The notes under the pieces are model-generated. The model saw only the letters and a list, made by a program, of their open reading frames with translations, did no database searches and was not told the origin of the DNA. Shown one piece after another: positions 52,109 through 59,930 of a DNA stretch of 64,000 nucleotides. A program made the position numbers and the translations under genes. The DNA comes from Aquifex sp964425585 (lineage in GTDB: Bacteria; Aquificota; Aquificia; Aquificales; Aquificaceae): the NCBI GenBank assembly GCA_964425585.1, contig CAYRMG010000002.1, positions 16,987-80,986 on the forward strand, given 5' to 3'. The stretch's first letter is position 1. Each line of letters opens with the position of its first letter.

Positions 52109-52452
52109 ATATATCCAGCGTTGTGGTAAGGTGCAAACCGGAAGATTTAAAGGAAGTTCTTCAATCCCTTGAAGATTCGGGAATGTGTGATATTTATTTC
52201 TACGATGAGAGCGGGAAGATAGTCGTGGTAATAGAAGCCGAAGACGTAAAGGAAGAAGTCTTTAAGATGAAAGCCATTCAAAGACTGCCCAAGGTTCTTT
52301 CCGCAGAACTCATATTTTCTTACAGCGATGAGTGGTCTATGGCTAAGGAATACCTTGACAGGAATAAGAATAGGGTTCCAGAAATACTGAACGATGAAAA
52401 GGTAAAGGCTGAAGACATTGAGTATCAGGGGAGGGTGCCCAAGTGGGTTTAA
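52105..52452 (+). CDS. napD: NapD-family Tat signal-binding chaperone
   Basis: NapD binds the Tat signal of NapA and holds back export until the cofactor is inserted. The start at 52105 (after gtggaggtg) gives 115 residues with a ferredoxin-like fold pattern: NISSVVVRCKPEDLKEVLQSLE, MCDIYFYDESGKIVVVIEAED and LPKVLSAELIFSY, matching the SxxVxxxP...V..A.L.Y shape of NapD. The frame runs 13 codons further upstream, but ATGA coupling with napL and the ribosome site favour 52105. Its last third is longer than in E. coli NapD (87 residues). Confidence 0.9.
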   Translation: MNISSVVVRCKPEDLKEVLQSLEDSGMCDIYFYDESGKIVVVIEAEDVKEEVFKMKAIQRLPKVLSAELIFSYSDEWSMAKEYLDRNKNRVPEILNDEKVKAEDIEYQGRVPKWV

Positions 52453-52477
52453 ACTCCATTTTTATCAACTTTTATGA

Positions 52478-52499
52478 GTTCTTTATTAAGAACTTGACT
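52478..52499 (+). promoter_or_regulatory. Palindrome and -35 element upstream of norC
   Basis: GTTCTT-TATT-AAGAAC is a perfect 6-4-6 inverted repeat (52478-52493) directly followed by TTGACT, a good -35 (52494-52499). The -10 region near 52517 (TACTTT) is poor, as expected for an activator-dependent promoter. The site would sit near -43, where an FNR/DNR-type NO-responsive activator could bind. The norC Shine-Dalgarno aggagggg follows at 52530-52537. Confidence 0.45.
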
Positions 52500-52543
52500 T
52501 TTCGTAAATAAACGCTTACTTTCAGAGTTAGGAGGGGTAAAAG

Positions 52544-53224
52544 ATGGAGTTCGGCTGGCTTGAAGTTACGGTTGCAACCCTGTTTTTAACCATTGTTCTT
52601 GGTGCCATATGGACCCGAGGAAGAAACTGGCTGGACCCCGAGTTCTGGAAACGCTATGCAATAATAGGCTCCTCAATAATGTTCATAACCCTTATAATCC
52701 TCACCTTTGACACCCTTTCAAAGGTAAAGATGGGAGGAGATAGGATTCCCTCTCCGACGGCAATTAACTACAAGATAGACTACAAGTTTGACCCCGAAAA
52801 GGGATACTACGTGCCCGTAATAGGACCCGAAAAAGAACTCCTCTTCGGAAAGGAGTTTACGGAGGATGAAGCAAGGGAGCTAATAGTTAAAGGGAAGCTC
52901 GTCATTCAAAGTAGGGCCTGTATGGACTGCCACACATTGCTCGGAAACGGAGCTTATTACGCTCCCGACCTTACAAAGGCATGGCTGGACCCAAAGTGGG
53001 AAAAGATAATGATTCCCGCAACCGAGTCAAAGACAAAAGAAGAAGCCATGGTTAAGTTCCTTATGCACCCCGACAAATACGCAACCTGGACCAGAAGAAT
53101 GCCGAACCTCGGACTTGACGAGGAGGAGGCAAAAGCCGTGGTTGCATACCTCAAGTGGATGGCCGCAATAAACACAAACGGCTTTCCGGACCACTTCGGT
53201 GAGTCAAAACTTGTGAAGTTCTGA
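52544..53224 (+). CDS. norC: Nitric oxide reductase cytochrome c subunit
   Basis: NorC is the membrane-anchored heme c subunit of cNOR. The 226-residue protein has two hydrophobic segments near its start (LEVTVATLFLTIVLGAIW and YAIIGSSIMFITLIILTF); standard NorC has one. A heme c site ACMDCHTLLGNGAYYAPDLTKAW follows, and the axial methionine lies in RRMPNLGLDEEEAKAVVAYL. It passes electrons to NorB, which starts 18 bases later. A strong Shine-Dalgarno precedes its ATG, and a palindrome-containing promoter separates it from napD. Confidence 0.93.
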   Translation: MEFGWLEVTVATLFLTIVLGAIWTRGRNWLDPEFWKRYAIIGSSIMFITLIILTFDTLSKVKMGGDRIPSPTAINYKIDYKFDPEKGYYVPVIGPEKELLFGKEFTEDEARELIVKGKLVIQSRACMDCHTLLGNGAYYAPDLTKAWLDPKWEKIMIPATESKTKEEAMVKFLMHPDKYATWTRRMPNLGLDEEEAKAVVAYLKWMAAINTNGFPDHFGESKLVKF

Positions 53225-53242
53225 TAAAGGGAGGTGCAAGCT

Positions 53243-54679
53243 ATGGAGAAGCTTTTAACAAGGCTCTGGGGAGATATCTCGGGTCTCCCCGAAGGTAAAA
53301 AAATAGCCCTTATGTATTGGACCGTTGCCATAGTTCTATTCGGAGCCCAGCTTCTTTTCGGACTTATCGCAGCCTACCAGTATATTAATCCGGATTTTCT
53401 TTATACGGTTATGCCATTTAACATAACGAGAATGCTCCATATAAACGCCATGGTTGTATGGCTCATAATGGGTTTCATAGGGGGCATTTACTGGCTTCTT
53501 CCCGATGAGACGGGAAGGGACGTAGTAGGTGCAAAGCTGGGGAAATTAGGTTTCTATCTACTTACGGGAGCCGTAGGTATTGTAGTTCTTGTTTACATAC
53601 TTATTCAAACGGGAAAAGGAAACTTCTTTACATTATGGTTCATAAATGAGGGAAGGGAGTATATAGAGGCTCCGCGGTGGGCGGACATCGGCATAGTTGC
53701 GGTAATGGGCATAATATACTACAACGTCCTTGCAACGGTTCTAAAGGCAAGGAAAATAACGGGACTCCTCGGCGTTTTGCTTATAGACCTCGTAGCCTTA
53801 GCGGGCTTATACATAGCGGGTATGTTTTTTACCCCTAACATAACCGTAGACCAGTTTTTCTGGTGGTGGGTAGTTCACCTATGGGTTGAAGCTACCTGGG
53901 AAGTTCTCGTAGGCGTTCTTATGGGATGGGCTTTGATGCACGTTCTCGGAACACCGCGGAAAATCATAGAAGGATGGCTATACCTTGAGGTTCTTCTCGT
54001 TTTCGGAACGGGTATCCTCGGACTGGGACACCACTACTACTGGATCGGAACTCCCGAATACTGGCTCGGTATAGGGGGTTTCTTCTCTTCCTTGGAACCT
54101 ATACCTCTGGTTGCCATGATTGTCCATGCGGTTTACGATGCGGGTGTTCACAAGCTCCAAAGTGTAAACAGACCCGCACTTTTCTTTATATTCCTTCAAG
54201 CGTTCGGAAACTTCTTCGGAGCAGGTGTATGGGGATTTATGCACACCCTTCCCCAGATTAATCTCTACTCCCACGGAACTCAGATGGCTGCATCGCACGG
54301 ACACCTTGCATTTTTCGGAGCTTACGTCGCCACAAATCTCGTTCTGATGTATATAGCCCTTCAGTATATCAGGGCACCTCAAGGGCCAATACTTGACGGT
54401 AAACTCTGGCGTATAGCATACGTAGGAATGATTATCACGATGGTAGGCATGGTAGGAGCTTTACTCGTTGCGGGATTTGCTCAAACCTTCTTTGAAAGAG
54501 CGGTTGGAGGTGCTACCTGGCAAGATTATATAGTTGCCCAAATGCACCCTTGGGTAAGAATCCCGATGTACTGGAGACTCGGATTCGGAATACTCTTCTT
54601 CCTCTTCTACTTCGTCCTGGTTTACGATATGCTCACGATAGGAAGGAAAGCGGAAGCTACGGAGGTAAAGCCGGCATGA
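53243..54679 (+). CDS. norB: Nitric oxide reductase, catalytic subunit
   Basis: NorB reduces two NO to N2O. The 478-residue membrane protein has twelve predicted helices and the cNOR signatures: WWVVHLWVEATWEVLVG (FeB histidine and the essential glutamates), GLGHHYYWIG (two FeB histidines), FFSSLEPIPL (second glutamate), and ASHGHLAFFGAY (heme histidines). This separates it from oxygen-reducing oxidases and from qNOR, which carries an extra amino domain. The frame allows a GTG start three codons upstream; the ATG is better spaced from gggaggtg. No norQ or norD gene is adjacent. Confidence 0.95.
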   Translation: MEKLLTRLWGDISGLPEGKKIALMYWTVAIVLFGAQLLFGLIAAYQYINPDFLYTVMPFNITRMLHINAMVVWLIMGFIGGIYWLLPDETGRDVVGAKLGKLGFYLLTGAVGIVVLVYILIQTGKGNFFTLWFINEGREYIEAPRWADIGIVAVMGIIYYNVLATVLKARKITGLLGVLLIDLVALAGLYIAGMFFTPNITVDQFFWWWVVHLWVEATWEVLVGVLMGWALMHVLGTPRKIIEGWLYLEVLLVFGTGILGLGHHYYWIGTPEYWLGIGGFFSSLEPIPLVAMIVHAVYDAGVHKLQSVNRPALFFIFLQAFGNFFGAGVWGFMHTLPQINLYSHGTQMAASHGHLAFFGAYVATNLVLMYIALQYIRAPQGPILDGKLWRIAYVGMIITMVGMVGALLVAGFAQTFFERAVGGATWQDYIVAQMHPWVRIPMYWRLGFGILFFLFYFVLVYDMLTIGRKAEATEVKPA

Positions 54680-54996
54680 TGAAAAATCCCTTTGAGGTGC
54701 TTTTTGTTCTGGGTGCCGGCTTCTTTTACATACTCTTTGCGGGTGCTTATGCATTTTCTTACACCGTTTTTAAAATGAGCGGAAAAAACATTTACAAACA
54801 GTTAATGTTTGCATTCCTTGTGGGTATGCTCTATACATCATACATCCTCACGACAAACGGTATATTTGACCCCTTCTGGAAGTGGTTAATAGGATTTGCA
54901 ACCGCTGTTTACATATTCATACCCTTCGGAATGTGGAAGGTTGTCCTGAAGATAGAAGAACACGAAAAAGAATTAAAGAGAAAAGGAGAATCCTAA
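54676..54996 (+). CDS. Small membrane protein in the nor operon
   Basis: This 106-residue protein starts at ATG overlapping the norB stop. It has three hydrophobic segments (FEVLFVLGAGFFYILFAGAY, LMFAFLVGMLYTSYILTT and WLIGFATAVYIFIPFGMW) and a charged tail IEEHEKELKRKGES. I know no family for it. Tight coupling to norB suggests a role in NO reductase assembly or as an accessory subunit; some nor operons carry small membrane genes such as norE. The frame begins with two ATGs in a row, so the start is uncertain by one codon. Confidence 0.78.
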   Translation: MMKNPFEVLFVLGAGFFYILFAGAYAFSYTVFKMSGKNIYKQLMFAFLVGMLYTSYILTTNGIFDPFWKWLIGFATAVYIFIPFGMWKVVLKIEEHEKELKRKGES

Positions 54997-56048
54997 TCCC
55001 CCAGAACCCTTCTTTTGTATATCTTTGTTGAAACGAGAAGTGTTGTAAGGATTATAGGTCCGAGGAATATACCTATAAACCCGAACTTTACAAGACCCCC
55101 TATAGTTGCAAAAAATAAGGCAACATAAGGTAGTTTTATGCCCTGTTTCATAACAAGAGGTCTCACTATGTTATCCATAGTTGAGATAAAAAACGTTCCG
55201 AAGACTAGGAGTATAATACCCTCCTTTATTCCCTTTGTCGTAAAAAGGTATATATCAAGGGGAACCCAAATAAAGGCGGCACCGAAGGGAGGTATAAATG
55301 CGGCAAAAAAGGTAAGAAGGCTCCATATAAGGGCGAAGTTCACGCCCGCAAGGGAGTATCCTATGAAGCTCATTATAGCCTGGGCTATTGCTGTTCCCAC
55401 TGTTCCGTAAATAACCGCCAGAACCGTTTTATATATGGTCTTTAAAATAACCTCAAGGTCTTCTTCCTTCATCGGAATCAACTTTATAACCTCGTGGAGA
55501 ATTTTGTTTCCATCCTTCAGAATAAAGAAAAGGGTAAGTAAGAACACAAAGGCGTTAAATACACTTGTTCCCGCGGTGTAGACGTAATTCCTCAGCTTAT
55601 CCCCTATGAAAGTTATAACCGCGTTTACGGTGTTCAAAATCGCACGTCTGAACTCTTCGCTTTGTATGTAATTAATTAAGGGTTCAAGGGTTTCTTTGTT
55701 GTTTTTAACATAAGGATGCTCCTTTATTATGTTTAAATAATCATTAATGCTGTGGCTCTGAATAAAGTTTATTACCTTTATTGAGAAAAGAAATATCTGC
55801 TGTGTTGTTATAAAAGCTATTATAGTTAAGGGAATTAATACCACGAAAAACACAAGAACCGTGAGAAGAAGAGAAGAAAGTGTATCTTTCTTTAGTTTTT
55901 TCCTTAGTATATCGTGAAGGGGGTATATAACTATTCCGAAAACTATAGCCCAAAGTATTGGCTTTACAAAAGATGAAATCGTGTAAAAAAACAGAATTAA
56001 TAAAGAAAGAAAGAGAAGGAGATATACAAAGAAGTGTATACCGGCCAC
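54993..56048 (-). CDS. AI-2E family permease (PerM/YhhT-like)
   Basis: This 351-residue membrane protein has the pattern of the AI-2 exporter/PerM family: helices in the first 75 residues (FFVYLLLFLSLLILFFYTI, PILWAIVFGIVIYPLHDI, VFFVVLIPLTIIAFI), a long soluble segment, and the conserved carboxyl half with GTAIAQAIMSFIGYSLAG, AFIPPFGAAFIWVPLDIYLF and FVGIFLGPIIL-like sequence. Members export autoinducer-2 or act as Na+/H+ antiporters; the substrate is unknown. It lies 10 bases after the NifS-like gene and shares a stop overlap with the nor operon. Confidence 0.88.
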   Translation of the reverse strand: MAGIHFFVYLLLFLSLLILFFYTISSFVKPILWAIVFGIVIYPLHDILRKKLKKDTLSSLLLTVLVFFVVLIPLTIIAFITTQQIFLFSIKVINFIQSHSINDYLNIIKEHPYVKNNKETLEPLINYIQSEEFRRAILNTVNAVITFIGDKLRNYVYTAGTSVFNAFVFLLTLFFILKDGNKILHEVIKLIPMKEEDLEVILKTIYKTVLAVIYGTVGTAIAQAIMSFIGYSLAGVNFALIWSLLTFFAAFIPPFGAAFIWVPLDIYLFTTKGIKEGIILLVFGTFFISTMDNIVRPLVMKQGIKLPYVALFFATIGGLVKFGFIGIFLGPIILTTLLVSTKIYKRRVLGD

Positions 56049-56058
56049 CTAATTTATT

Positions 56059-57279
56059 TTATCCTCTTGATTTTACGTATTTTTCCCAGTTTTCGGGATT
56101 GAAGGGAGATACTTCTCTCAACCAGTTGATTACCTTGGGAAACTCCTCAAGTATGTAATCTACGTCCTCTTCGGTGTTTTCCCTTCCGAAGGAGAATACA
56201 ACCGAACCGTTTGAGACCTCCTTCGGGACACCTATGGCGCTCAAAACATGGGACTGTTTAAGTGCGAGGGATACACATGCGGAACCCGAAGCTGTTTCTA
56301 TACCCATAAGGTCAAGTCTGAGAAGCATTGCCTCACCTTCAACAAAATGGACGATTACCGAAAGGTGGTGGGGCAATCTCTGAGTCGGGTGTCCCGTAAA
56401 CTCTATGTAATCAACCTTTTCTTCAAGCCCCTTTCTCAACTTATCCCGATAATGGGAAAGTCTTTTCATTCTATCGTCAAGTTCCTTCATAGCAAGCTCC
56501 GCCGCAGCTCCGAAACCGACTATGCCGGGGACGTTTTCCGTTCCCGCTCTTACACCCCTTTCTTGCGTTCCGCCTTCTATAAGGGGCTTTACCTTTACAC
56601 CTTTTCTGGTCCACAGGGCTCCGACACCTTTCGGTCCATACATCAGGTGAGCGGTAAAGGATGCAGCATCAACTCCCCAGTCTTTTACATCAACGGGATA
56701 GTGTCCCAGGCTGGGTGCAGCATCGGTGTGGAAAATAACCTTGGGGTTTTTCTCCTTCGCCGCCTTTACAAGCTCCTTTATGTTTTGTATCGTTCCTATT
56801 TCCCTGTTGGAGTGTCCTATAGATACGAGAACCGTATCCTCCCTTACCGCTTCCCTTACCTGTTCGGGGTCTATGAGTCCGTATTTATCGGGTTTTAGGT
56901 ATGTGACTTCCCATCCTTCCCTTTCCAGCGTCTTGCATGGGTGGAGTATGGAGTGGTGTTCTATTTCGGTCGTGACTATGTGCCTTCCCCTTCTTTGGTA
57001 AGCCTTTGCTATTCCCTTTATAGCAAGGTTATTAGCCTCTATACCTCCCGAGGTGAATATTATCTCCTCGGGTATGTTTGCATTTATAAGTTGAGCAATC
57101 TGTTCCCTTGCCTTTTCAACAGCTTTTTTAGCTTCCTGACCGAAGCTGTGGAGAGACGTGGGATTGCCGAAAACTTCCCTAAAGTAGGGGAGCATAGCTT
57201 CAAGAACCTCTTCAGCAACAGGTGTGGTAGCTATGTGGTCCGCGTAAACAACCCTTTTTCCTACCTTTGTTTTAAACAT
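56059..57279 (-). CDS. NifS/IscS-family protein lacking the PLP lysine
   Basis: This 406-residue protein is clearly in the class V cysteine desulfurase family: YADHIATTPVAEEVLEAML at the start, EIEHHSILHPCKTLEREGW, HTDAAPSLGHYPVDV, GTQERGVRAGTENVPGIVGFG, and the persulfide cysteine in ETASGSACVSLALKQSHVL. Where active enzymes have SxHKxYGPKG, it reads FTAHLMYGPKG: the Schiff-base lysine is leucine, and the Gln of DAxQS is proline. It is therefore unlikely to bind PLP normally; the retained cysteine could hold sulfur or an Fe-S cluster, as in Archaeoglobus IscS, where the lysine is Asp. Shine-Dalgarno aaggagg precedes the ATG. mrp lies 68 bases upstream. Confidence 0.9.
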   Translation of the reverse strand: MFKTKVGKRVVYADHIATTPVAEEVLEAMLPYFREVFGNPTSLHSFGQEAKKAVEKAREQIAQLINANIPEEIIFTSGGIEANNLAIKGIAKAYQRRGRHIVTTEIEHHSILHPCKTLEREGWEVTYLKPDKYGLIDPEQVREAVREDTVLVSIGHSNREIGTIQNIKELVKAAKEKNPKVIFHTDAAPSLGHYPVDVKDWGVDAASFTAHLMYGPKGVGALWTRKGVKVKPLIEGGTQERGVRAGTENVPGIVGFGAAAELAMKELDDRMKRLSHYRDKLRKGLEEKVDYIEFTGHPTQRLPHHLSVIVHFVEGEAMLLRLDLMGIETASGSACVSLALKQSHVLSAIGVPKEVSNGSVVFSFGRENTEEDVDYILEEFPKVINWLREVSPFNPENWEKYVKSRG

Positions 57280-57347
57280 CCTTTTACCTCCTTATTATTC
57301 TCTTAAAGATATACCTACCTTCCGTATAAACCTTGATAAAGATTAAC

Positions 57348-58442
57348 TTAAGTCTGTCCGTGGACGACTTGAGCGAGCACCTTGGCTATGCTTATGAATG
57401 CCCTTGCTACCTCGGAATCGGGGTGGGATACTACTATGGGCTCTCCCTTGTCGGATTTTTCCGCGACTTCCGGGTCTATAGGTATTGAACCGAGGATTTT
57501 TAAGTTATAGGCACTCGCAAATTCCGCAACCTTACCCTTCCCGAAGATGTAATACTTTTGCTTATCGCTCGGACATATAAAGTAAGCCATATTCTCAATA
57601 ACGCCCAGGACGGGTATGTTAACCTCTCTGAACATGGAAACCGCTTTCCTTACATCCGCAAGGGCTACATCTTGGGGAGTTGTCACTACAACCGCACCCG
57701 TCATTTCCACGTTCTGAGCCAAGGTTATCTGAACGTCTCCCGTTCCCGGGGGAAGGTCCATTATAAGATAATCAAGACTTCCCCATTTGGTGCTAAAGAG
57801 GAATTCCGTTATCGCCTTCATAAGCATAGGACCTCTCCAGATTATGGGTGTGTCTTCCGAAGGAAGCATAAAGCCTATAGAAAGAACCTTTATTCCGTAT
57901 TTTTCTATGGGAACGAGTCTCTGGAACTGGTCTACCGTTACCCTTTCACCTTTCAGCCCGAAGAGTGTGGGAACGCTGGGACCGTATACGTCCGCATCAA
58001 GGAGACCCACCTTATAACCGAGTTTAGAAAGTGCCAAAGCCAGATTTGCTGCAACTGTTGATTTACCGACCCCTCCTTTACCGCTTCCTACCGCTACTAT
58101 GTGTTTTACACCGGGAACCTGCTTTCTCGTAAACATAGGTTGCTGGGGTTGAGGAGGATGCTGGGGCTGACCTTGCGGCGGAGCCTGCTTTAGGGGAATT
58201 TGAGTAGCTTGGGGTTTTGAGAACTTTATATCAACCTTCTGAACATCGGGAATTTCACTCAAGATATCTATGGCTTTAGCCCTAATGATATCTTCAAGTC
58301 CCTCCTTCGGAGGTTCCATAACTATGGTGAGAACATTACCGCTCATCTTTATATCTTTAACAAGCTGGGCGAGATTCTTATCTATACCTACATCCTGTAG
58401 GGTTTCCTTTTTGAGCGCCTCTATGATATCCTGGACGGCCAT
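57348..58442 (-). CDS. mrp: Mrp/ApbC-family P-loop ATPase, Fe-S cluster carrier type
   Basis: This 364-residue protein has an amino-terminal DUF59/MIP18-like domain (about residues 1-85), a Pro/Gln-rich linker (about 90-110) and a deviant P-loop ATPase (VAVGSGKGGVGKSTVAANLALALSKLG, GLLDADVYGPSVPTLFG, YLIMDLPPGTGDVQITLAQ). Mrp proteins carry [4Fe-4S] clusters bridged at a CxxC in a dimer. Here the position reads ENMAYFICPSDKQKYYIFG, with one cysteine where CPHC or CPxC is usual. Neighbouring NifS-like and lpd genes share the strand. Shine-Dalgarno aaggaggt precedes the ATG. Confidence 0.92.
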   Translation of the reverse strand: MAVQDIIEALKKETLQDVGIDKNLAQLVKDIKMSGNVLTIVMEPPKEGLEDIIRAKAIDILSEIPDVQKVDIKFSKPQATQIPLKQAPPQGQPQHPPQPQQPMFTRKQVPGVKHIVAVGSGKGGVGKSTVAANLALALSKLGYKVGLLDADVYGPSVPTLFGLKGERVTVDQFQRLVPIEKYGIKVLSIGFMLPSEDTPIIWRGPMLMKAITEFLFSTKWGSLDYLIMDLPPGTGDVQITLAQNVEMTGAVVVTTPQDVALADVRKAVSMFREVNIPVLGVIENMAYFICPSDKQKYYIFGKGKVAEFASAYNLKILGSIPIDPEVAEKSDKGEPIVVSHPDSEVARAFISIAKVLAQVVHGQT

Positions 58443-58479
58443 TTCTTTACCTCCTTTTTTTTACTTTTTAATTTAATCC

Positions 58480-59877
58480 TTACCTCCTCTTTACCCATGA
58501 TATGGGGCCGTAGTAGATTTCGGAGGAAGCTATTCCTATATTTTCCGAAAGGGAAGGGTGGGAATACATCGTTTTTGAAGCAAACTCAACGGTTTTGGCG
58601 TCTTTTATCATATGAACAACCTGGTGTATTAGCTCTCCCGCGTGGGGTCCCACTATGTGGCACCCGATTATTTCCCCTGTCTCGTCATCTGCCACAATCC
58701 TTACGAATCCCTCATTTTCTCCGTCATCCATAGCCTTGGGATTTGCGACAAAGGAAGCAACGCCCACCCTTACCTCTATATCCTCATCTTCCGCCTGTTC
58801 TTCGGTAAGCCCTACCGATGCAACCTCAAGGGCGGAATATATTATCTTGGGAATAATTCTCTCGTTTTTCTTCCAGTCCCTTTCCCCTAACATATGCGCC
58901 ACCGCTATTTTTCCCTCATACATGGATTTGTGTGCAAGCATAAGCGGGGAAGTTATATCACCGCAGGCGTAAATGTTAGGGATACTTGTCTGAGCATACT
59001 CGTTAGTCTTTACAAATCCCCTTTCGTCCAGCTCAACGCCTACTTCCTCAAGACCTATCCCTTTTGTGTTCGGCTTTCTTCCGACGCCGAGCAGTATGAA
59101 ATCCGCCTCAACCTCGCTCCCGTCTGTGAGTTTAGCCTTAATACCTCCGTTCTTCTTTTCCCAGCTTTCAACGGAAGTTCTCGTTCTTATATCAACACCC
59201 AGTTCCCTTAACTTTCTTGCGAGATACCTTCCGCTGTCCTCGGGAATATCGGGGGAAGGAAGGAGCCTTTCCTTTATTTCCACAAGAACGACATCGCTTC
59301 CGTATTTTCTGAATATGTATGCGAACTCAACGCCTACAGCACCGCCTCCTACTATTAAAACTTTCTTAGGTATGTAGTCTATATCCCATATCTGGTCGGT
59401 ATCTATAACGTATTTTCCGTCGGGAATGAGATTTCCCACCGATGTGGGAGAGGAACCCGTAGCTACGAGTATATACTTGGCTTTGAGCTCCTTTTCCGCT
59501 CCTTCAACAAATACTGTGTTTGGGTCTTTCAGGACTCCCCTTCCGTAGTATATGGGAATCCTGAGCTGCTGGGCAAACTTTTTAAAGTTTTCCCTTATTG
59601 TTACTACTACCTCGTCCCTTCCTTCCTTAAGCTTCCTATAATCAAGGTCGTAGCCCTTGGGAAGTATTCCGTATTTCTCCATCTTCTCAAACTTGTCAAG
59701 CAAGTAAGCCCCGTGTCTCATATACTTTGAGGGGATACAACCCCTGTTTAAACAGTTTCCTCCTACCGTTTCGGGGGAAAGCTCAACAAAGGCAACTTTC
59801 ATCCCCCTTCTGAAGGCATAAAGTCCCGCTTCGTATCCTCCGCTTCCCGCACCGAGTATTATCAAGTCGTATTCCAT
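58480..59877 (-). CDS. lpd: Dihydrolipoamide dehydrogenase
   Basis: This 465-residue flavoprotein has the FAD motif YDLIILGAGSGGYEAGLYA, the redox disulfide in GGNCLNRGCIPSKYMRHG, a second NAD motif KVLIVGGGAVGVEFAYIF, ITSPLMLAHKSMYEG near the flavin, and the active-site His-Glu in TMYSHPSLSENIG. It reoxidises lipoyl groups of 2-oxoacid dehydrogenases, the glycine cleavage system or, in sulfur-metabolising bacteria, lipoate-binding proteins. The partner complex is not in the window. It is 37 bases upstream of mrp. Confidence 0.92.
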   Translation of the reverse strand: MEYDLIILGAGSGGYEAGLYAFRRGMKVAFVELSPETVGGNCLNRGCIPSKYMRHGAYLLDKFEKMEKYGILPKGYDLDYRKLKEGRDEVVVTIRENFKKFAQQLRIPIYYGRGVLKDPNTVFVEGAEKELKAKYILVATGSSPTSVGNLIPDGKYVIDTDQIWDIDYIPKKVLIVGGGAVGVEFAYIFRKYGSDVVLVEIKERLLPSPDIPEDSGRYLARKLRELGVDIRTRTSVESWEKKNGGIKAKLTDGSEVEADFILLGVGRKPNTKGIGLEEVGVELDERGFVKTNEYAQTSIPNIYACGDITSPLMLAHKSMYEGKIAVAHMLGERDWKKNERIIPKIIYSALEVASVGLTEEQAEDEDIEVRVGVASFVANPKAMDDGENEGFVRIVADDETGEIIGCHIVGPHAGELIHQVVHMIKDAKTVEFASKTMYSHPSLSENIGIASSEIYYGPISWVKRR

Positions 59878-59918
59878 TCCATTACCTCCGAGAGGACTTT
59901 AGTTTCTAATTGTATCTT

Positions 59919-59924
59919 TAAAAT
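59919..59924 (+). promoter_or_regulatory. -10 box placing transcription start at the folC start codon
   Basis: TAAAAT ends 6 bases before the folC ATG, and no Shine-Dalgarno is present, so the message is probably leaderless. The -35 region is not recognisable. The divergent lpd start is 53 bases away and has a normal Shine-Dalgarno. Confidence 0.4.
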
Positions 59925-59930
59925 ACTCTT

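Noticed and set aside
53243..54679. norB as another oxygen reductase or as qNOR
   Set aside because: The HLWVEATWE, GLGHHYYWIG and FSSLEP signatures are those of cNOR, and a separate norC precedes it.
56059..57279. The lysine-less NifS homologue as a pseudogene
   Set aside because: The frame is full-length, has a good Shine-Dalgarno, and keeps the active cysteine and other conserved motifs.
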